NCBI GenBank assembly: GCA_002803225.1
Contig: NXFV01000154.1
Location: 1 to 64,000 of the forward strand
Origin: Gamarada debralockiae
Lineage: Eukaryota; Ascomycota; Leotiomycetes; Helotiales; Hyphodiscaceae
DNA: 64,000 nucleotides
Direction: 5' to 3'
The notes under the pieces were generated by a model, which worked only from the letters and a program-made list of their open reading frames with translations, was not told the origin of the DNA and searched no databases. Both the position numbers and the translations under genes were made by a program. This document shows, piece after piece, positions 56,846-64,000 of the stretch (the stretch's first letter is position 1; each line of letters begins with the position of its first letter).

Positions 56846-58864
56846 ATGTCTACAAAACATTACTTCCCCGAAACAGCAGTCAATACCCTTGTCCCTCGAG
56901 CCCTGACGTCCTTCGTGGCAGCCAACCCCGAGTTAGCACTCATCACAGACCAAAGAGTCGTCCTAAACACCGCTCACAAAACCTCTCAAGTTGCGTTGAT
57001 TTCTGGAGGAGGAAGTGGTCATGAACCAGCATGGTATGCAAGATCCCCAAAATTCACAATTTCACTTCCCCTAACAAGTCACAACAAACATCATCAATAT
57101 CAATACCCATCCTTTCAAACCCTTCTGAAGCTAACAGAAGCTCAGGTCAGGTTACGTAGGAACAGGCCTCCTCTCAGCCGTAGCATGCGGCGATATCTTC
57201 GCCTCCCCATCAATGAAACAAGTGCTTTCAGCAATTGCTTCCGTCCCTTCCTCCCTAGGCACCATCCTCTTAATCACAAACTACACAGGCGACAAGCTGC
57301 ATTTCGGGCTTGCGGCTGAGAGAGCGCTAGCTGCGGGCTTGGCGAAGAAGTGTGTCGTGTTGCCCGCGACGGATGATGTGTCTATTCCGAGGAGTAGATG
57401 TGAGAAGGTGGGACGGAGAGGGCTGGCGGGGAATGTTGTTAGTGAGTTGATTTCTTTTTCTTGGTTATGATTTGGGGTAGGAGGGGGAAAGGGGGAGGCT
57501 GATGGTTGATAGCAATGAAAATCCTCGGTGCAGCAGCAGCGAAGGACTATACTTTCGAGCGATGTGTAGAGATTGGGAAAGCTGTTAACCAGCAATTGGT
57601 TTCCATCGGGAGTGCATTGGATCACTGCCACGTGCCAGGACGACAAAACCACGATGAGATCAGGGAGGACGTTTGTGTGGTTGGTGCCGGGATTCATAAC
57701 GAGCCCGTAAGTTCTCATCCCTCTCCGCAAACCCCAACACTAACTCTTCCGAAGGGTGCCCAAAAAATCTCCCCCTTTCCTTTAGTCGAGGATCTCATCT
57801 CTCAGCTTCTGAAACTGATATGCGACCCCAACGACACCGAACGCGCATTCGTCAAGTTCAACAAAAACGACGATACAGTGCTGTTAATGAACAACTACGG
57901 CGGGCTGTCGAACTTGGAGCTTGGAGCACTTACTCACGAGACGCTGGAACAGCTGGAGAAGAGCTGGGATATAAAACCCACGAAGATCTACTCTGGAGCC
58001 TTCGAGACCTCTCTCAATGGTCCAGGCTTCTCAATCACACTTTGCAATCTCACGACTGCTGCGAAAGAAAGTAAGACTTCTGTTGATGAGCTGATGGGAC
58101 TTTTGGAGGTGGAGACGAAAGCCACCGCTTGGCCTAATGTGCTGGCGAATTCGTCGACGAAGGTTAAGAGGAAGGACGCGCCGGGGATTGATATCTCGAA
58201 ACAGACGGCCGTTTCGGAGGATGAGGATATTAAGATTGATCCGAAAGTTCTGGAAGCAAGCGTTAGGCTGGCTTGTCAGAGAGCTATTGGTTCTGAGCCT
58301 GATCTTACGAAATGGGATATGGAGATGGGTGATGGTGATTGTGGTGAGGCTGTGAAAGGTGTCTCGGAAGCGATTCTTAAGATCCTTGATTCGGGGGCTG
58401 CGAAAACAGGTTCCGTATTCACCATCTTGCATGCTATCATCGATGCGGTGGATGACATGGGTGGTACACTTGGGGCAATCCTTGGTATCTTGCTTGCAGC
58501 GTTGGCTTCTTCTCTCCGCTCGCAAAAGGCGAAGGTTGGAAATGGGGAATTGATGGCTATTTTTGCGCCGGCACTTGCACACGCTGTCGAGAGCCTGAAG
58601 AGCTATACGGGAGCGAGAGTGGGTGATCGGACTGTGATGGACGTGCTGCTTCCGTTCGCAGAGGAATTGTATGGGACGAGGGACTTTGGGAAGGCGGTTA
58701 AGGGGGCGGAGAGTGCGGCGGAGGGAACGAGAGAGTTGAAGCCTGCGTTTGGCAGGGCGAGCTATGTGGCCGTGACTGGGGGTGCGGAGCAGAGAGTTCC
58801 AGATCCGGGTGCTTGGGCGCTGATGGAGTGGGTGAAGGGGTTGTATGATGGTGGGAGGAAGTAG
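56846..58864 (+). CDS. dak1: Dihydroxyacetone kinase (glycerone kinase, DAK1/DAK2 type)
   Basis: Exons 56846-57033, 57146-57441, 57513-57706 and 57755-58864, giving 595 residues, the usual size for ATP-dependent fungal Dak. The enzyme phosphorylates dihydroxyacetone to DHAP, detoxifying it and feeding glycerol into glycolysis. DakK domain: ISGGGSGHEPAW joined by splicing to SGYVGTGLLSAVACGDIFAS; LITNYTGDKLHFGLA; the substrate-binding histidine block SALDHCHVPG; GAGIHNEP joined to GAQKISPFPL. DakL domain: the ATP/Mg motif MEMGDGDCGEAVKG and GGTLGAILGILLAAL. The 48-bp third intron has no stop and is a multiple of three, so it is easily missed. Cytosolic; no signal. The 3' end faces COX16. Confidence 0.95.
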
Positions 58865-59357
58865 ACAGTGGTGGAAGATAGATGTTGGCAATAATGTGGA
58901 GAGGTGAGTGTAATGAAAATATGTGTTGAGCTTCCTACCTATGCATGGAACGTCAATGAGTGATGCGGGCCAATGAATCTGAAGTTCTTGAGAGTAGAGT
59001 GTTACTTTTGTGATGTTTGAGTAGAGTGTATCCCAGGGCAACGTCATTTGGCCTCCCCGGCACGTCCGCTTTCTTTTGTATGAACCGCCATGATCCAAGA
59101 GTTCCCAGTCTGCTAGAAATCTTGAAAAGCTCCGTTGTCTTCCATCCCAACGCATAGCCGTGGGTACATCTCGGTGCCTCAGTCCTAGCTCGTCCTTGCA
59201 TCCATTATTTTCGCCCACCGAGGTGGAACTGCCGTGACTTCGCCGGGTGGATGGTTTGCCCAAATCTCGGCCTCGAACGGATTGGATATTGTCGAAGTGC
59301 AATCGCCCACAGAAGTCTATCAATCGACTCGACCTCCTCATCTGCTCCTGAATGCGC
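58865..59357. other. Convergent 3' region between dihydroxyacetone kinase and COX16
   Basis: 493 bp, no gene seen. It should hold both 3' UTRs. Confidence 0.6.
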
Positions 59358-59820
59358 TTACAGCACGCCATCATGCTCTCCGGGAAGTCTCTTAACACGC
59401 TTCTGTTCCCAATCATCCAAATCCTTCGCCGCAAGTCTCTACAATAGAACCATCATCAGCACAATTCCCAAAAGCCCATCCCAATCTCCCCGTCTCCCAA
59501 ACGCTCTTCACCCCCCATCAATCCCGAATCCCACATCAAATGGAAGCACTCACATAATACTCCTCCTTCATATCGACCTTCCTTCCCGCTTTCCCAATGC
59601 CCAACTCCTCCTCCTTACTCAATCTCCTAACCCTCCGATCATATTTCTCATATCTTATAGCTGTCGCAGGCGTAAGGAAGAAGGAACCGGCTACCATTGT
59701 TGCGATGAAGGGTAGGCCGAAGAGCATGAATGGGTGTTTTGCGAGGGCAGATCGATATCGTGAGGCGATTGTGTTGGCATCGGCGGCGCCACGGAATTTG
59801 CGGCTGGGGAAGACAGCCAT
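59358..59820 (-). CDS. cox16: COX16, mitochondrial cytochrome c oxidase assembly protein
   Basis: Exons, minus strand: 59820-59554 and 59438-59358 (115-bp GT-AG intron, phase 0), giving 115 residues. The core signature KHPFMLFGLPFIATMVAGSF, then FLTPATAIRYEKYDRRVRRL and KVDMKEEYY, joined across the intron to RLAAKDLDDWEQKRVKRLPG, is that of COX16. COX16 is an inner-membrane protein with one membrane helix, needed to assemble complex IV (copper delivery to COX2 in other organisms). The N-terminus (MAVFPSRKFRGAA) is basic, as expected for mitochondrial import. It is divergent with the ATR-type kinase gene (409 bp between starts), so the two may share a promoter. The second exon is short and would be missed without splicing. 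Confidence 0.95.
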
Positions 59821-60229
59821 GGCGATGAGGAGCTCTGGATCTTTTGCAGTGATAAGACGGAGTTGGGTCGCGTAGGAGAGTCGGTCGCGGTGATTAATTC
59901 GTGGTGCTTTGGAGACGGAATGAAGATTCTCGGAGGTGATTGAAAGAGCTCACAAGCGCCGTTCGAAAGAATTGAAAATCAACCACGAATTGGCAGTACT
60001 TCTAGCAAACCAAGACATTCAGGAGTGAGGTGTGTTCTGTCCCCGTCAAAAGCAAACAATAATTTCTCAATTCCTCCCAATGATCGAAGAGAGGAAAGGA
60101 GACCACCTCTCCACCAATCGGCGAAAACCACTTTAAATCACGTGGTCGCGTTGGATTTTCGTGTTTGGATCGCGCGTCAAACCTCCAAGTCTCCCCATCA
60201 ACAACCTTCTTTACGACCCTCATCACATA
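59821..60229. promoter_or_regulatory. Shared divergent promoter, COX16 / ATR-family kinase
   Basis: 409 bp between two conserved, outward-facing genes. No clear TATA box or known site was identified. Confidence 0.5.
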
Positions 60230-63200
60230 ATGGCTCCAGCTTCACGAGGTCCAGATATTGCCCACAGGCCGCACAGCCAGGGCAATGCCAGTGGCCCTGC
60301 AAGTGGCTTCGAACCTCCTCCCTCGACCATGGCAGCCCAGCTCATCAACAACCTGTCAACGCCAAGTAAACCATCACGACAGGCCGAACAAGAAAACTTG
60401 AAGAAACTCATGGATGATGTCTCAAGCCAGGAAGCTAATACTGCCGAGTTCTCGAATAATAAGGCAAAACTGGAACATAAGCACAAATTGATTTACGTCT
60501 TTGCCCGCGCCGTGTTGGAACGGCTTGCTGAGGACGACCCCTTCCTGGACGTCCAGAAGATCGTTCCACAGGCTTCGGATGCCCTGGATATCTTCATGTC
60601 GACGATTAAAGAGGTGCCTGACGTTTTGGGCTACTGCGTAGGACCGGAATCTGCTCTCCTCAGCCGCGGCCCAGAGCCTCTCTGGTTCTGGCTATTTCCT
60701 CGTGTCCTCGCACTTCTTGGTCGACGACAGTGCGACGTGCTCACGGAGAAAATCAAAGACTTCTTTTATGTCTGTTTTCAAGTCGTCGCTCGGTCACCAA
60801 AGCTTTGGAGTCTCAGCTCCTTTTTCTTCTGCTACTTCAGAGAGTGCGCCGCAAGTATGTACCTCAACCAGAGTTTCAATTGGTGGTAGCTTACTTTATA
60901 TTTAGCAATGTTGAGTCACCTACAAACTCCGAGCATTTTCTCTCACAATCTTATAATAGATGTCTATCTGCCAGCCGGCGAGGTTGACCAGTCAATGTTT
61001 TCTCACGACTCAGATGGCTCTTCATCCACTATCATTCCCAACTGTACATATCTGATGCGATTCGCGTCAGAGGGTATATGTCATGTTGCGAACATTCTAT
61101 GCATGCTGGTAGATATCTCAATGGCCGCGGCGGCTTCATATGATCCAACACCCGCATACCAAGATTACATGGCCTGGATGCTCGACTTCTTTCTTGCTGC
61201 TCACGAGCAAAGAAAGAAATTGCAAACCGACCCGTCGCTCTACGAATCATGCAGGAAATCCGACATAACGTCTTTCTGTTCTATTCACGCGCTCTTGTCT
61301 GTATCCAAGACCTCTTTTTCAGACACTCTTGTGCGAAAAGGTCATACCATACTTTCCATTCTCTGCGCAGACCTCATCGAAAATGCCGAGGACCTGGCCG
61401 AAAAACCAATACAGCTCAGTATCTGCAGCAGTCTCTTGAACTTAGTCGCCAGGTGCAAGGAACATGACTCTATGCATCGAGCTGTCTCACTACATCTGGT
61501 GCCAGCCCTTCAACTTGCCCTCAACGACGAAAGCAAAAGCTCGAGCCTCGGTAAAGATTTCCAGGTAACTACTTCTACTGCGATGTCTCATGTTGAAAAT
61601 GACTGACCATATTCTCAGAAAGCTGCTGCTACCTTGCTCCAGGAGTGTCAAGCCGAAGTGCAGAGTGCATTCAATCTATCTTTTGCCGACAGTTTTGATA
61701 GTGCAGACCTTGACAGAGAATTTAGAAGGATGGGTCTCGACTCTATTCAGCAGAAAGAAGTCATCCAGGTCCCTCCTACTAAACGCCGCAAAATTGAAAC
61801 GGAACTGGATATTTTGGGAGAGGTCACTACCAAGTTGTATTCTTTGCTAGGATCACAGGGTGTTATGGACCCGGACGGCTTGGACCAAGTTGCGGCGTAA
61901 GTTCATATTGGTGAGTTCAGGAAAGAGTTTCTAACTAGTCTGCAGGGATTGCTTCGCTGAATTGAACGATAAGGACCGTTGCAGGGCTTTTGATTATCTC
62001 GGCATGATACCTTGTGCTGCCAATGGCTCGTTGTCTCTGACGCGGGACAAAGATGGCAATCTCAGCAATTCGAAATGTTTTCTATGTGACGGGACTCCGC
62101 CACCCAGTTTAACTCCATTGGATACGAAAAGATGCCAGACTGTTTGTGGTGATGCTGTAGTAACATTCGCCAAGCTTATAAAGTCGCCAGCTTTTTCTGA
62201 GGCCCGACAACCTCGGGTGCTCGCAATGGTTGCCCTGAAGAGATTCACAACGCACTTTAACAGTGGCGACTTCATGGACTTGATAAACTCGCCTTTGGGG
62301 CAATGGTGTGTGGGATCTCTAAAGAGCTCAGCACGAGAGCTTCGAATTGCCGCAGGGTAGGGTCGACACTCTCAAGAAAAGAGCCATTGCCTAACATATG
62401 TCTTTCACAGTCGTACTCTCGCTGGATTTCTCGCTAACACTGCAATTCCCGAAGAGATGGTTCGCAAGAACAGAGAAATGGTGCTGGAACTACTCCTCTC
62501 TATTTCTGATAAAGACCAGATTTATTTACAAGAAACCTGGATTCTTACTTGGGGTCAAATTGGAAGGTACGTATTCCTTAGCAGGCAACTTCCAGGGTTC
62601 TTTGTTTACTGACCGAATCAGAGTCTTACACGATGACGGTCTCGGTCTTGTGCTTTTGAGGTTGGTAGAGTTTCTGGGACACGCCAATCCGGTAGTATCA
62701 GCTGTGGCCTTCAATGAGGTAAAGTTGGAACAGGGAACAGCTCTGAATCAACCTTTCACTAATTGTTTCAAAGATAATAAAGCTTGCCAAAGCGAAGAAA
62801 ATGACACCGGAAAGACTGTTCAACCCCTTCTGGGATGATGTTGCAATTGCAGCTGTCAAAGGCCTACTCGTCAGGCCGCAAACGACGCAGCTCATGGCCG
62901 ATATCCTGGGTACTTCCGTTGCTGAGTTCCTTCTCCTAACACAGTCTAGCACTTTGCCACACCTCGTTTTGTCCGGACAGATTGATGTCATTGGAAGAAT
63001 TACGCAAGCTCGTGGAGATGACGAAAATTTCAGAACCTGTATGGAGCCATCGAACTTCGCCTCGATACTCGCACTATTGATCGTCCAAAATATCCCAGAT
63101 ATTGAGGCTCTCACCACGTCCGTTCTTAGGGCTGTTTCGCCACAGTTCAAGGACATGGACTTCACAGACTGGATGAGAACAGATCCGGCAGTGCTTGGTC

Positions 63201-64000
63201 TTCGTCTGCTTAAAGTTGCTGGCCAAGCTCCTGATAACATGAAGTCGCGAGTTAGTATTGCAAAATGAGATCTGATAATCGCGTTACTGATAACGGCAGA
63301 TTCATATGGCTTTCCGACTTCTAGCTTGTTACGCCCCATATGGTTCCCAGAAGACGAATGATCCTGTTGGGGCGTTTCTTTCACATCATATCTTGGGGTT
63401 TATGGCTCGGTTCGGCGAAGTCGTCAACGATATTCAAAATCAATATTCCGTGATCGAGAAGATACGTTGCATCAAAGGCGTAGAGGAGATGGTCAAAATT
63501 GGCAAGAAGGTTATAAAAGTTGCTCGTCCTCAGGTGTGTTTTCAACCCCTTTGTATGCCAATGGCAACTCACATTCCATCAAACAGGTCTGTGCCTTTCT
63601 GCAACAAGCGTTAGCTCAACAACAACTTCAATCTGTTGCTTTTTCTGCCTGGGAAAGAATGCTACACAATCTCGAAGATGATGATGTTGAGATGATGCTT
63701 GAGAGCACTTTCTCGACCATCATCCAGCGCTGGGAAACCTTCAACGAGGTGACTAGACGGCGTGCTGAAGATACTCTTCAATACTTGCTCAAACAACGGA
63801 CGCGCCTCTTACGCAATATGATTGTCAACCTGCCGTCGTTATCGCAATTTCCTCAGCTCGAGAATGTGGAGAAACAGTTAAACAAAATAAGAACGCCCAC
63901 TGATGTTGGAAACGCTTTTCAAATCTTCAGTCGTAGGGTGGGCCATGAGAACTCTGGCGTTGTTGCACAAGCTTTAGTGGAATTGAAAGCATATCTTCGA
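60230..64000 (+). CDS. uvsB: ATR/Mec1/UvsB family PI3K-like checkpoint kinase (5' part; continues beyond the window)
   Basis: Nine exons are in view: 60230-60854, 60906-61564, 61619-61896, 61946-62356, 62411-62566, 62622-62718, 62774-63250, 63300-63533 and 63587 to the window edge. The eight introns of 49-55 bp are all GT-AG, with the frame intact over 1,117 codons. The protein is rich in HEAT-like helices. Recognisable stretches include RKIETELDILGEVTTKLYSL, FAELNDKDRCRAFDYLGMIP, and the UME (UVSB-PI3K-MEI41-ESR1) domain at about residues 920-1020: HILGFMARFGEVVNDIQNQY, then SVIEKIRCIKGVEEMVKIGK and ARPQVCAFLQQALAQQQ. The family senses RPA-coated single-stranded DNA with its ATRIP partner and triggers the S/G2 checkpoint. 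The FAT, kinase and FATC domains must lie to the right of this window. Start chosen at ATG 60230, the first Met that gives the family-like N-terminus. Confidence 0.9.

Overview
This is nuclear DNA of a filamentous ascomycete. The evidence is short (43-150 nt) GT-AG spliceosomal introns, fungal Zn2Cys6/fungal_trans regulators, a HET-domain protein, a DUF3632 protein, and dihydroxyacetone kinase, COX16 and ATR/UvsB genes of fungal type. A leotiomycete (Helotiales-like) is my best guess from gene style, but the sequence alone does not prove it.

Layout. 0-5 kb: a carotenoid-cleavage-type dioxygenase (intact, intronless), then an unusual regulator combining C2H2, C2HC and Zn2Cys6 fingers with a fungal_trans domain. 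Both are on the minus strand and share a CGGGGTAAA motif in their 5' flanks. 5.5-10.9 kb: two broken copies of an apparently undescribed coiled-coil protein family, followed by a degenerate tandem repeat. 11-20.6 kb: a hypothetical gene, a DUF3632 protein, a HET protein, and a divergent pair of a Zn2Cys6 activator and an intracellular GH31 glycosidase. 20.7-27 kb: relics, comprising an FAD monooxygenase pseudogene, a frame-broken small cysteine-rich secreted protein and a CorA-like transporter pseudogene. 27-35 kb: no supportable gene, with dispersed repeats. 35-38 kb: an EST1-type RNA/DNA-binding protein carrying an N-terminal zinc-finger-like motif. 38-51.7 kb: gene-poor, with an amidase pseudogene and a 580-bp AT-rich inverted-repeat (MITE-like) element. 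51.7-55.6 kb: three more damaged copies of the coiled-coil family. 56.8-64 kb: core genes (dihydroxyacetone kinase, COX16, and the first ~1,117 codons of the ATR-family checkpoint kinase), all with clean splice structures.

Taken together, intact housekeeping genes at the right end and around 35-38 kb alternate with an accessory, decaying compartment. In that compartment most genes carry several nonsense codons or frameshifts. In the CorA-like relic all four in-frame stops can be explained by C:G to T:A changes. The most novel signal is the five-copy coiled-coil family. It is recognised by an N-terminal M-x-x-LG start region, an LL-x-x-x-R-x-x-x-E-x-RFG-like block, an H-x-W-[KE]-x-[PS]-GG motif and 'ERES/GREK' coiled-coil repeats. 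I could run no database searches, so family names come from motif recognition, and splice sites were placed by hand by checking frame.
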